This document shows positions 8,041-16,838 of a stretch of 64,000 nucleotides of DNA, in pieces. Where the stretch lies: NCBI GenBank assembly GCA_905235995.1, contig CAJONI010000026.1, forward strand, positions 17,757 through 81,756, written 5' to 3'. Positions within the stretch are counted from its first letter, which is position 1. Each line of letters opens with the position of its first letter. The notes below the pieces were generated by a model, which saw only the letters and a program-made list of their open reading frames with translations, had not been told where the DNA came from and did not search any database. This DNA is from an uncultured Bacteroidales bacterium (GTDB taxonomy: Bacteria > Bacteroidota > Bacteroidia > Bacteroidales > UBA932). Position numbers and translations under genes: made by a program.

Positions 8041-11000
8041 ATGAAACAATTTTGGTATATTTTCATAGTTTTTTCTGTCCTGTGCATGCTGCCTTCAGTG
8101 GCCGATGCACAACGGCCACGGCTTTATACTTCAGACTCCGGCCTGCCCAGCAGCCATGTCAACTACATCTACCAGGACGGTAGAGGATTCATATGGATAG
8201 CCACTGAAAATGGCCTTGCCCGTTTTGACGGTCAGGATTTCCTCACCTTCCGATACCGCAGGGACAAGACCGACGCCCTGGCCAGCGACCTGGTGATGTC
8301 CGTGTTTGAAGACAGTTGCGGCGCTTTGTGGATCGGGACGTCGATGGGACTTCAGATATTTCAGCCGGACAGCCGTTCTTTCTCCCTGTTCGACTTTCAG
8401 GACCCGGACGTGCCCGGCTCTACTCAGCACATCTCATCCATGATAGAGGTTAAGGTAGGCAATGACGAAACGGAACTGTGGGTTGCAACTTCGCAGCACG
8501 GGATATATGTCATAGACCCGATTTCGCATGAGATGAAAGGGAACAGGCGGACCCTACTCGACATGAACATCCCTTCTCCCTATGTCCACTGCCTTTTCCA
8601 GGACTCCAGGGGCTGGGTATGGATTGGCGGTGAGACCGGCGGCCTGTCGGTAGTGGATGGCGCCTCCCTGCAACGGAAGGACGTAGGACTCGACCCCGTG
8701 GTCCATGTAAGAGCCTTCGCCGAGGACCCTTCCAGCGGGGACATTCTGATCGCCTCCATGAACGGTATCTTTGTCTATAGGGCATCTTCACGCACCATCC
8801 ATGCTTCGCGGAATCCCGCAGCACGCAGATGCCAGGTTTTCTCACTCATTTACAGTCCTGCCCAGCGGGGCGGCAGGGAGTTCCTGGTGGGAACGGAGAC
8901 CAGGGGCCTGTGTACCTACGACATGGATTCCGACAGGCTTGACGACGCAGACATTCCTTCGAGATCTCAGGATATCTCCCGCTGGAAAGTCCATTCCCTG
9001 ATGCAGGACAACCAGGGCAATATATGGATAGGTGCATTCCAGACCGGCGTAATGGTGGTCCCGCGCTCCATGTACGGCTTTGAATATACCGCGGTCGACC
9101 GAGGCTGCGTATCTTCGCTTGCAAAGGATCCCCGGGACGGCTCCCTGTGGATAGGGATAGATGGCGGCGGACTCCTGAAGATATCGCCGGACGGCAGGAG
9201 GACGGTCTTCAATTCCTCCAACAGCGCCCTTACCAACGACTCGGTGATGGGCCTGGTCTTTGACAGGCACGGTAAACTCTGGATCGGAACCTATCTGGAC
9301 GGTACCTTTACCTATACGCCTTCCCAGGGCTTCCGCCGGTTTTCCACACATCCTCCGGGAGAGGCATTCCATATATCCTGCCTGGCCTATGATCCGGTGG
9401 GTGACATAATATATGCAGGCACTTACGGTGAAGGTCTGGGCATGATCTCGGCCTCGGACGGCAGGGTGGTCAGGAGAATCACCGAGGATATCAACAAGTG
9501 GGTGCACACCGTTTACATCGACAAGGCCGGAATCGCATGGCTGGGAACAGCCAACGGCCTGATGTGCTACAACCATTCCAACGGAAAGCTGAGTTCCTAC
9601 AATCTGGGAGACTCCTCCCAGAAGGCGAGGGTGTACTGCGTACACGAAGCCTCCGACGGCAGGTTCTTGATTGGAAGCGGTGAAGGCCTGATGGTCTGCG
9701 ACCGCACCAGCGGCACGGTGTCAGTCTATTCCGAGGCTGACGGGCTGTCGAACGACGTGGTGGAGGCCATCCAGGAAGATTCCGACGGCAGGTTTTGGGT
9801 AGCCACGTCCTTCGGCCTCAACCGCTTCGACCCCGCTTCAGGCAATTTCTCGAACTTTTATTCCTACGACGGACTGCAGGGAAACGAATTCCACTTCGGG
9901 GCGTCCATGAAAGATGATGACGGCCGTCTTTATTTCGGGGGAACCGGTGGTCTCACAAGCTTCTACCCTGAGTTCCTGCAGATGTCGCATCCTGTGCCCC
10001 CTTTGTATTTCAGCCGCCTGACTGTCCTCAACGAGGAAGTGGACTACGACAGTTCAAGGGAGAACAACATTCTCGACAAACACATCACCGAGGCTGGCCG
10101 TATAACCCTGCCATACAAGTCCAATTCCTTCGCCCTCGAGTTTGCGGTACTGGAATATACCAATCCGCTGAAGATACGGTATGCCTGCAAGATGGACCGT
10201 TTCGACAAGGAATGGCGGATACTTCCATTCTCAGTGCACACAGCCTCTTTCACCAATCTCCCTGCCGGACGATACACGCTGAACGTGAAGGCGTTCTTCG
10301 ACGGGGCTCCCGAGGAGTATTCCACCACCTCCATCGAGGTCAGGGTGCTTTCGCCATGGTATCTGACCTTCTGGGCGTACCTTGCGTATCTGATAGTTCT
10401 GCTTGCCCTTGCCTGGCTGGTCATTTATTTCCGGAGACGTCGCGTCGAACGCATCAGAGAGCAGGAAGCTTCTGAGATCAAAGAGCTGAAGCTCAAGATG
10501 TTCACGAATATTTCCCACGAGATCCGCACCCCCTTGACCCTTCTCATGTCGCCCCTGAAGCAGATGCGTGAATCGGAGACCGAACCGCACAGGAAAGACC
10601 TGTACAACCTGATGTACCGCAATTCCCTGCGCATACTCCGGCTGGTCAACCAGATCATGGACATGCGCAAGGTGGATGAGGGAAAGATGCAGCTGCATTT
10701 CCTGGAGACCGACATCGTATATTTCGTGCGTGACATCATGCAGTCCTTCGACAACATGGCGGTTACGCGCAACATAGCCCTGGTCCTCGAGCCAGAGGCT
10801 GAGGTGGTGAATCTCTGGATCGACCAGGGAAACTTCGACAAGATTATTTTCAACCTGCTGTCCAACGCCTTCAAGCATACCCCCGACGGAGGTAGCATAA
10901 CCATAAGGATATCAGCTCCGAAGAAGAACGGAGGCTCCCTCCCTCCTGACATTTCCAGGCAAGTCGGGATCACCGTTACCAACAGCGGTTCTCACATAGA

Positions 11001-12123
11001 GGATGAAAATCTGGAAAAGGTTTTCGAGCGCTTCTTCCAGAGCGACGTGCTGGACGCCAAGATGGGAAGCGGCGTGGGCCTCAGCCTGACGCAGATGCTG
11101 GTGGAGCTGCACCATGGTGCGATCACGGCCTACAACACTGACGGGGGAGTGTGCTTCAGTGTGACGATGCCTGTAGGCTGCGCCCATCTTTCGAAACGGG
11201 AGATGTCGGCCACGTCCCACCACAAGGACCTTTATACGAAGATACCTTCCACCGAAGAGATGGTCCGCAGCACCGAGGACATCGAGTTCAAGCCTGCGGC
11301 GGAATCGTCCGACAAGGTTGCCAGACGCAAGCGCAATGTGGTCATCGTGGACGACGATCCGGAGATACGCGACTATCTGCTGGCAGAACTCCGTTCGCAG
11401 TACAACGTGAAAACCTTCCCCGGTGCCCGGGAGGCCTGGGCCGACATTTCCGTAGCACAGCCCGACGTCGTGGTCACTGACCTCAAGATGGAGGGCATGG
11501 ACGGCCTGGAACTTTGCCGGAAAATCCGCCGCAATCCCGTCACGAACCATATCCCCATCATCGTATTCACCTCTTCTTCCGATGAAAGCAGCCATCTGGA
11601 CAGCATCGACAGCGGCGCTGACCGTTTCCTTTCCAAGCCGCTCTCGATCGACCTGCTCAAGAGCAGCCTGGCGCAGCTGATCAGTTCCCGTGACACTATC
11701 CGTGGCAAATTCTCCGGAAGCCCTCACTACGATTACGATGAAGTCAAGGTCGCAACGTCGGGAATGGGTTTCATGGACAGGGTCATGTCGTTGGTGAAGC
11801 AAAACCTGGACAATCCGGACTTCGGGGTTGAGGACATGAGCCGGGAGGTCGGCATGAGCCGGGTACATCTGAACCGAAGATTGAAGGAGACACTCGGCAT
11901 ATCACCTTCCAGCCTTATCAAGTCCACGCGCATGAAACAGGCGGCATATCTGATGGTGCACGACAAGGTGAACATCTCCGAGGTGGCCTACAGGGTGGGC
12001 TTCTCCACGCCCTCTTATTTTTCCAATTCCTTCCGCAGCTACTTCGGCATGTCGCCCAAGGAATTCGTCGCCAGGTATTCAAATTCCACTGACCGCGAAG
12101 CCCTCGACAAGCTGTTTCAATAG
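8041..12123 (+). CDS. Hybrid two-component system regulator (HTCS) of the PUL
   Basis: 1360 residues from the ATG at 8041; an ATG 12 bases upstream would only lengthen the N-terminus. Order: signal peptide (to about residue 24), periplasmic two-component propeller repeats with many W(I/V)G-type motifs, a Y_Y_Y domain (about 690-770), one membrane helix (about 773-797), HisKA with phospho-accepting His826 in NISHEIRTPL, HATPase (N-box NLLSNAFKHTPDGG, G2 GSGVGLSL), a receiver with Asp1147 in VVTDLKM, and a C-terminal AraC-type double HTH (about 1245-1345). It senses glycan fragments in the periplasm and activates PUL genes. The G1 box reads NSGSHI where many kinases have DxGxG. It is a single gene between two terminators. 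Confidence 0.96.
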   Translation: MKQFWYIFIVFSVLCMLPSVADAQRPRLYTSDSGLPSSHVNYIYQDGRGFIWIATENGLARFDGQDFLTFRYRRDKTDALASDLVMSVFEDSCGALWIGTSMGLQIFQPDSRSFSLFDFQDPDVPGSTQHISSMIEVKVGNDETELWVATSQHGIYVIDPISHEMKGNRRTLLDMNIPSPYVHCLFQDSRGWVWIGGETGGLSVVDGASLQRKDVGLDPVVHVRAFAEDPSSGDILIASMNGIFVYRASSRTIHASRNPAARRCQVFSLIYSPAQRGGREFLVGTETRGLCTYDMDSDRLDDADIPSRSQDISRWKVHSLMQDNQGNIWIGAFQTGVMVVPRSMYGFEYTAVDRGCVSSLAKDPRDGSLWIGIDGGGLLKISPDGRRTVFNSSNSALTNDSVMGLVFDRHGKLWIGTYLDGTFTYTPSQGFRRFSTHPPGEAFHISCLAYDPVGDIIYAGTYGEGLGMISASDGRVVRRITEDINKWVHTVYIDKAGIAWLGTANGLMCYNHSNGKLSSYNLGDSSQKARVYCVHEASDGRFLIGSGEGLMVCDRTSGTVSVYSEADGLSNDVVEAIQEDSDGRFWVATSFGLNRFDPASGNFSNFYSYDGLQGNEFHFGASMKDDDGRLYFGGTGGLTSFYPEFLQMSHPVPPLYFSRLTVLNEEVDYDSSRENNILDKHITEAGRITLPYKSNSFALEFAVLEYTNPLKIRYACKMDRFDKEWRILPFSVHTASFTNLPAGRYTLNVKAFFDGAPEEYSTTSIEVRVLSPWYLTFWAYLAYLIVLLALAWLVIYFRRRRVERIREQEASEIKELKLKMFTNISHEIRTPLTLLMSPLKQMRESETEPHRKDLYNLMYRNSLRILRLVNQIMDMRKVDEGKMQLHFLETDIVYFVRDIMQSFDNMAVTRNIALVLEPEAEVVNLWIDQGNFDKIIFNLLSNAFKHTPDGGSITIRISAPKKNGGSLPPDISRQVGITVTNSGSHIEDENLEKVFERFFQSDVLDAKMGSGVGLSLTQMLVELHHGAITAYNTDGGVCFSVTMPVGCAHLSKREMSATSHHKDLYTKIPSTEEMVRSTEDIEFKPAAESSDKVARRKRNVVIVDDDPEIRDYLLAELRSQYNVKTFPGAREAWADISVAQPDVVVTDLKMEGMDGLELCRKIRRNPVTNHIPIIVFTSSSDESSHLDSIDSGADRFLSKPLSIDLLKSSLAQLISSRDTIRGKFSGSPHYDYDEVKVATSGMGFMDRVMSLVKQNLDNPDFGVEDMSREVGMSRVHLNRRLKETLGISPSSLIKSTRMKQAAYLMVHDKVNISEVAYRVGFSTPSYFSNSFRSYFGMSPKEFVARYSNSTDREALDKLFQ

Positions 12124-12208
12124 CATAACTGGTATAAGTTCCGTTTTTTACCAAATATGTAACGAATGTGACAAGTTTGATACATTTTTGTAATTCACTG
12201 AAACATTC

Positions 12209-12236
12209 ATGGCCCCTTCGAGGGGCCATTTTTTAT
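12209..12236 (+). terminator. Rho-independent terminator after the HTCS gene
   Basis: A 9-bp stem ATGGCCCCT / AGGGGCCAT with a TCG loop runs straight into TTTTTTA. It separates the HTCS transcript from the transporter gene. Confidence 0.9.
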
Positions 12237-12243
12237 AGTTTTG
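12236..12243 (+). promoter_or_regulatory. Promoter -7 box TAGTTTTG for the sugar symporter operon
   Basis: TAnnTTTG match abutting the T-tract of the preceding terminator, 26 bases before the symporter ATG. It implies that the symporter and GH43 gene are transcribed separately from the HTCS gene. Confidence 0.5.
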
Positions 12244-12269
12244 TATTAGAAAAAACCTAAATCAAAATA

Positions 12270-13694
12270 ATGGGTAATCAGACTTCCGAGGCCAAAGGCT
12301 TCTATAAATTAAGTTGGATGCAAAGGATAGGGTTCGGCGCCGGCGACATGGCGCAGAACCTGATCTACCAGACCATCAGCATCTGGCTGCTGTTCTACTA
12401 TACGAATGTCTTCGGCCTCAGGCCTTCAGTCGCGGCCGTGATGTTCCTGGTGGTGCGTCTGGTGGACGTGATCTGGGACCCCATCGTGGGGACCTTCGTC
12501 GACAAGAGCAACCCCAGGTGGGGAAAATACCGTTCATGGCTCATCCTCGGCGGCATTCCTCTTGTGGTGCTGGCCATCCTGTGCTTCTGGAACGGGTTCA
12601 GCGGATCGCTGGTATATGCCTATGTCACCTATGTCGGCATGTCGATGTGCTATACCCTGGTCAACGTGCCTTACGGAGCGCTCAACGCCTCCCTCACCCG
12701 CGACACCAACGAGATAACCATCCTTACCAGCACCCGCATGTTCATGGCCAACCTCGGAGCCCTGTGTGTCAAGTCTCTCCCCCTGATCATCGCCATCTTC
12801 GCCCCCAAGGTCCTGGACCCCGCGACTGGCAGGGAAGTGGCGGTGTACAACACTCCCGAGTCCGCCTCGGCCTGGTTCATAACCATGACCATCTTCGCCC
12901 TGGCGGGGCTGCTGCTGCTGATCTTCTGCTTCACGCAGTGCAAGGAAAGGGTGGTGATGGACGAGAAGGCCTCGGCCGACGTGAAGGTGAGCGACCTCTG
13001 GATGGAGTTCGTGCGCAACAAGCCGCTGCGCGTACTCGCCTTCTTCTTCATCACGGCATTCGCGATGATGAGCGTGGGCAATGCCGCAGATTCCTATTTC
13101 ATGACCTACAACGTGAAGGCCACCCCGCTGCTGACCACCCTGTTCATGTGGCTGGGAACCATTCCGGCCTTCATCTTCATGCCCCTGGTGCCTGCCATCA
13201 AGCGCAAGATCGGCAAGAAGGGCATGTTCTACTTTTTCCTCGGGACGGCAATCGTGGGCATGGCCATGATGTACACCTTCGTGTCGATACCGGCAACCAA
13301 GGACAATTTCGTGCTGCTCTGCATCGCCCAGTTCGTCAAGTCCACGGGCATCATCACCGCCACGGGCTACATGTGGGCCCTGGTGCCCGAAGTCATAGCC
13401 TACGGTGAATTCACCACAGGCAAGCGCATAGCGGGCATCGTCAACGCCCTGACAGGCATTTTCTTCAAGGCGGGAATGGCCCTCGGCGGCGTAGTCCCCG
13501 GACTCGTGCTGGCGATCGTGGGGTTCCAGCCCGGTGTCGAGCAGACCCCGCTGGCCCTTCAGGGCATACTGTGGATGGTCTGCGTGATACCGGCGGTACT
13601 CCTCATGCTTGCCATCTGGATCATCTCCAAATATGAACTGTCCGACGAAAGGATGGATGAAATCAACCGTGCGATAGAAGCACGCTCACTATAA
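12270..13694 (+). CDS. GPH-family (MelB-like) sugar:cation symporter
   Basis: 474 residues with about 12 hydrophobic segments. The family fingerprint is clear: GFGAGDMAQNLIYQ in helix 1, then RLVDVIWDPIVGTFVDKS followed by RWGKYRSWLILGGIP, the GPH version of the MFS loop 2-3 motif. GPH symporters move glycosides with Na+ or H+ across the inner membrane. It is followed after 12 bases by a GH43 enzyme without a signal peptide, so the pair probably imports and cleaves oligosaccharides released by the Sus system. The substrate is not deducible, but the neighbours suggest a pentose-containing or beta-linked glycan. Confidence 0.92.
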   Translation: MGNQTSEAKGFYKLSWMQRIGFGAGDMAQNLIYQTISIWLLFYYTNVFGLRPSVAAVMFLVVRLVDVIWDPIVGTFVDKSNPRWGKYRSWLILGGIPLVVLAILCFWNGFSGSLVYAYVTYVGMSMCYTLVNVPYGALNASLTRDTNEITILTSTRMFMANLGALCVKSLPLIIAIFAPKVLDPATGREVAVYNTPESASAWFITMTIFALAGLLLLIFCFTQCKERVVMDEKASADVKVSDLWMEFVRNKPLRVLAFFFITAFAMMSVGNAADSYFMTYNVKATPLLTTLFMWLGTIPAFIFMPLVPAIKRKIGKKGMFYFFLGTAIVGMAMMYTFVSIPATKDNFVLLCIAQFVKSTGIITATGYMWALVPEVIAYGEFTTGKRIAGIVNALTGIFFKAGMALGGVVPGLVLAIVGFQPGVEQTPLALQGILWMVCVIPAVLLMLAIWIISKYELSDERMDEINRAIEARSL

Positions 13695-13706
13695 GCAGAA
13701 ACAGCC

Positions 13707-14702
13707 ATGGCAGATAAAGTGATCAAACGTTACCTTTTCCCGGACGACTACATGGCGGACCCGTCCGTCCATGTCTTCGACGGCAAGCTCTATATCTATC
13801 CGTCCCACGACTGGGCAGCCCCCGTCCCGGAAGACGATTTCGGAAGCCAGCACGACATGAAGGACTATCACGTCCTGTCACTGGAAGGTCCCGACCCCAT
13901 GACCTCCCCGGTGAAGGACTGGGGCAAGGTCCTGGACCTGAAGGATATCCCGTGGGCCAGGAGGCAGCTTTGGGATTGCGACGTGGTCCGTGGACGCGAC
14001 GGGCGCTACTACATGTACTATCCCGCCAAGGACAAGACTGACATCTTCCGCTGCGGAGTGGCAATCTCCGACAAGCCCACCGGACCGTTCGTACCGGAGC
14101 CGGATCCCATCCGCGGAAGTTATTCCATAGACATGGCCGTCCTGCATGACGATGCGGACGGTGAGTATTATATGTATTTCGGTGGCATCTGGGGCGGCCA
14201 GCTCCAGCGCTACCGCGACAACCTGGCGCAGGACTGCGGGACCTCCTACCCGGAGGACGGAGAACCAGCCATCCCCCCCCGCGTCGTGCGCCTTTCTCAT
14301 GACATGCTGCAGTTCGCAGAGGATTCCCGTCCGGTCGTAATACTGGACCAGGCGGGAAAGCCCCTCACCGTGGGCGACACCCACCGTCGCTTCTTCGAGG
14401 CAAGCTGGATGCACAAATACCAGGGAAAGTACTACTTCAGCTACTCTACCGGCGATACGCATCATCTCTGCTATGCCATAGGCGACAATCCTTACGGACC
14501 GTTCACCTACACGGGAGAACTCCTGACGCCTGTCGTAGGCTGGACCACCCACCACGCCATCGTGGAATACGGCGGCAAATGGTGGCTCTTCCACCACGAC
14601 AGCGTCCCTTCCGGAGGCATCACGCGCCTGAGGAGCCTCAAGGTCTGCGAGCTGAAATATAATCCGGACGGAACGATTCAGACGGTCGATGGAATTGATT
14701 AG
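13707..14702 (+). CDS. Glycoside hydrolase family 43, probably cytoplasmic
   Basis: 331 residues, five-bladed propeller type. The three GH43 acidic residues can be placed: Asp18 in YMADPSVHV (base), Asp142 in YSIDMAVL (pKa modulator) and Glu231 in RRFFEASWMHK (acid). Family members remove arabinose or xylose from hemicellulose and pectin side chains. There is no signal peptide, so it should act on imported oligosaccharides in the cytoplasm, which fits its place right after the symporter. The C-terminus SLKVCELKYNPDGTI is normal for the family, and no extra CBM is attached. Whether it is an arabinofuranosidase or a xylosidase cannot be decided here. Confidence 0.92.
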   Translation: MADKVIKRYLFPDDYMADPSVHVFDGKLYIYPSHDWAAPVPEDDFGSQHDMKDYHVLSLEGPDPMTSPVKDWGKVLDLKDIPWARRQLWDCDVVRGRDGRYYMYYPAKDKTDIFRCGVAISDKPTGPFVPEPDPIRGSYSIDMAVLHDDADGEYYMYFGGIWGGQLQRYRDNLAQDCGTSYPEDGEPAIPPRVVRLSHDMLQFAEDSRPVVILDQAGKPLTVGDTHRRFFEASWMHKYQGKYYFSYSTGDTHHLCYAIGDNPYGPFTYTGELLTPVVGWTTHHAIVEYGGKWWLFHHDSVPSGGITRLRSLKVCELKYNPDGTIQTVDGID

Positions 14703-14729
14703 GGTTAGGATAGTATTGGTAATTTGTGT

Positions 14730-14778
14730 GCTTCTTCCGGTGCTTTGAGCACCGGAAGAAGCGGCCGTCTTTTTTTTT
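14730..14778 (+). terminator. Strong hairpin terminator after GH43
   Basis: A perfect 15-bp inverted repeat (14730-14744 and 14748-14762; arms begin GCTTCTTCC) with a 3-base loop, followed 6 bases later by a run of ten T. It lies just upstream of the GH5 promoter, so GH5 is transcribed on its own. Confidence 0.85.
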
Positions 14779-14788
14779 CGGAAAATCG

Positions 14789-14796
14789 TATCTTTG
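14789..14796 (+). promoter_or_regulatory. Promoter -7 box TATCTTTG 4 bases before the GH5 GTG
   Basis: Exact TAnnTTTG match. Only TCCC separates it from the GTG start, so transcription should begin at or next to the start codon (leaderless mRNA). Confidence 0.6.
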
Positions 14797-14800
14797 TCCC

Positions 14801-16057
14801 GTGAAACCTACATCGATACGTAAAATCCTTGCTTCAGCGTTGCTGGCGATGGGTCTGCTCCTGGCGGGTTGTGAACCTGTCGAGCCTGAGCCTGTCGTTC
14901 CCGTGCCCGATCCTGAGCCCGAACCGGAGGTGGAGGAGGTTTTCGAGACCGCGGCTCAGGCCGTGGACCACATGGGTGCCGGATGGAACCTTGGCAACAC
15001 CCTCGACAGCAACAGCGGAGACCTCGACAACATGTGGATAGAGGCATGGACCCAGCGTACCCCCAAAGATTATGAAACCGCCTGGGGACAGCCTCAGGCC
15101 ACCCGCAGCCTGATCCACATGTTCAAGGAAGCCGGGTTCGGCGCCATACGCGTCCCTGTGACCTGGTATCCCCATATGGGGAAGATAACCCTCCACGGCA
15201 GAACCAAATGGGACCCTTCCACCTGGACGGGCACTGAAGTGGACGCCGCCTGGATGGCCCGTGTCAAGGAAGTGGTCGACTATGTGATAGACGAAGGCAT
15301 GTACTGCATTCTCAATGTCCATCACGACACCGGAGCCTCTTCCACGGCATGGCTGGTGGCGGGGGAGAAGGAGTTCCAAGCCGCGCAGAGCCGCTACGAA
15401 TCCCTTTGGGAACAGATAGCCAATACTTTCAAGGACTACGGCGAGAAGCTGCTCTTCGAGTCCTACAACGAGATGCTGGACTCCTATGATTCATGGTGCT
15501 TCGCATCGTTCGCGACTCCGGCCCGTTACGATGCGGCGGTGGCGGCGTCGGCATATAATGGAATCAACAGCTATGCCCGCCTGTTCGTTGAGACGGTACG
15601 CGGGACCGGCGGAAACAACGCCCAGCGCAACCTCGTCGTAAACACCTACGGCGCCTGCAGCGGCGACGGCACCTGGAACAGCCACCTCAAGGATCCACTC
15701 AACCAGCTGATGCTCCCGGAGGCCCCGGGACATATCGCCGTGCAGATCCACAGCTACTGGGAAGCCGACAAGTTCGCATCGCAGAAAGCCGACATCGACA
15801 AACTGTTCACCAACATCGACGCCTGCCTGGTCAAGCGTCTCGGCGTTCCCGTGATCATAGGGGAGTGGGGCGGGGGAACCGGAGAGGACAGCAATGCGAA
15901 TGTGGAATTCGCCTCCTACTTTTCCAAAAAGGCAAAGGCCGCCGGAGTGGCGACCTTCTGGTGGATGGGCCTTTCGGACGGCGACGACCGGTCGGCCCCC
16001 CGCTGGTCCATGCCCCGGACCAAGGCGGTCATCATTCAGGCACAGTCGGGCGAATAA
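14801..16057 (+). CDS. GH5 endo-glycanase lipoprotein
   Basis: 418 residues from the GTG at 14801. An upstream ATG at 14726 would read through the terminator and promoter and give no signal peptide. The N-terminus ends in LLLAGC, a lipobox, followed by a Pro/Glu-rich linker (VEPEPVVPVPDPEPEPE) that tethers the enzyme to the membrane. GH5 motifs: GAGWNLGNTLDSN, FGAIRVPVTW, catalytic acid Glu224 in ESYNEML, and nucleophile Glu355 in VIIGEWGGG. The pattern is closest to the endoglucanase/xyloglucanase-type GH5 enzymes, though the subfamily needs a search. It should make the first endo cuts at the cell surface for SusCD import. Its 3' end overlaps the convergent HAD gene by 26 bases. Confidence 0.92.
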   Translation: MKPTSIRKILASALLAMGLLLAGCEPVEPEPVVPVPDPEPEPEVEEVFETAAQAVDHMGAGWNLGNTLDSNSGDLDNMWIEAWTQRTPKDYETAWGQPQATRSLIHMFKEAGFGAIRVPVTWYPHMGKITLHGRTKWDPSTWTGTEVDAAWMARVKEVVDYVIDEGMYCILNVHHDTGASSTAWLVAGEKEFQAAQSRYESLWEQIANTFKDYGEKLLFESYNEMLDSYDSWCFASFATPARYDAAVAASAYNGINSYARLFVETVRGTGGNNAQRNLVVNTYGACSGDGTWNSHLKDPLNQLMLPEAPGHIAVQIHSYWEADKFASQKADIDKLFTNIDACLVKRLGVPVIIGEWGGGTGEDSNANVEFASYFSKKAKAAGVATFWWMGLSDGDDRSAPRWSMPRTKAVIIQAQSGE

Positions 16058-16757
16058 ACCGTCCCGGAAGCCGGTCGGGGAGTTCTGCCATCCGCTCCAG
16101 GCGGAGCAGCTTCGGGTGTTCGTATTCTTCAGTCTTTTCGTGCTCCCAGAGTATGCGGAAGGGGATGTGTACGCCCCATCCGCCGAGTTCGAGCACCGGC
16201 GCTATGTCCGACTTGAAGGAATTGCCTACCATCAGCAGGGCTTCCGGCAGTATGCTTTCCTCCCGGCAGAGCTGGCTGTAGGTCTCGAGTGACTTGTTGG
16301 AAGTGATGACGATGCGGTCGAAGAGGCCGCCCAGGCCGCTGCGCCCGATCTTGTGCTCCTGGTCGAGCAGGTCGCCCTTGGTGAGCAACACCATGCGGTA
16401 GCGCCCCGTGGCCCGGATTTCTTCCAGTGCTTCGCGCACACCGGGCAGGGGAGCGGCGGGGTTGCGGATTATGTCCCTTCCCGTCTCGAGTATGCGCCCC
16501 ACCATGCTTCCGGTGAGGCGGTCGCCCGCGAGCCTGACGGATGTTTCAAGCAGGGATATCAGATAGGGCTTGGCTCCGTAGCCCAGCTCGGCCATGTTGG
16601 CGGCTTCAGTGGCGTAAAGCTCCGCTGAAAGCGACTCCAGGGTGCCGAACTCGTGCAACTCCTCCGCCCATTTCCTTTCCCCCTCCCTGAAGAGAGGTTC
16701 GTTCTCCCACAGGGTGTCGTCGGCATCGAAAGCTATGACCTTGACGTTCTCGAACAT
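16032..16757 (-). CDS. HAD-superfamily hydrolase (phosphatase)
   Basis: 241 residues from the ATG at 16757; a longer frame starts at 16823 but would run through the promoter. HAD motif I is FDADDTLW (residues 10-17, nucleophile Asp and acid Asp), motif II is LLTKGD, motif III is the lysine in TSNKS, and motif IV lies near VGNSFKSDIAPVLELG. The helical cap between motifs I and II is of the C1 type, as in YjjG and phosphoglycolate phosphatases. It probably dephosphorylates a small metabolite or nucleotide; the substrate is unknown. It is monocistronic and diverges from the M28 peptidase gene. Confidence 0.88.
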   Translation of the reverse strand: MFENVKVIAFDADDTLWENEPLFREGERKWAEELHEFGTLESLSAELYATEAANMAELGYGAKPYLISLLETSVRLAGDRLTGSMVGRILETGRDIIRNPAAPLPGVREALEEIRATGRYRMVLLTKGDLLDQEHKIGRSGLGGLFDRIVITSNKSLETYSQLCREESILPEALLMVGNSFKSDIAPVLELGGWGVHIPFRILWEHEKTEEYEHPKLLRLERMAELPDRLPGRFIRPTVPE

Positions 16758-16779
16758 GACACGAAAATCGAATTTTCGC

Positions 16780-16787
16780 CAAAGATA
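16780..16787 (-). promoter_or_regulatory. Promoter -7 box TATCTTTG for the HAD gene
   Basis: Exact TAnnTTTG match on the - strand, 22 bases before the HAD ATG. A 7-bp inverted repeat (CGAAAAT / ATTTTCG, 16762-16778) lies between the box and the start, in the expected leader. Confidence 0.6.
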
Positions 16788-16808
16788 CGAAGGATAGTGC
16801 AAAATACT

Positions 16809-16816
16809 TATCTTTG
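16809..16816 (+). promoter_or_regulatory. Promoter -7 box TATCTTTG for the M28 peptidase gene
   Basis: Exact TAnnTTTG match 22 bases before the ATG at 16839. Together with the box at 16780-16787 it makes a compact divergent promoter pair. Confidence 0.6.
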
Positions 16817-16838
16817 TCGCCATAACATTTTAAAAATC

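Noticed and set aside
14726-14800. GH5 start at the upstream ATG (14726)
   Set aside because: It would translate the terminator hairpin and promoter and bury the lipoprotein signal; the GTG at 14801 gives a proper lipobox.
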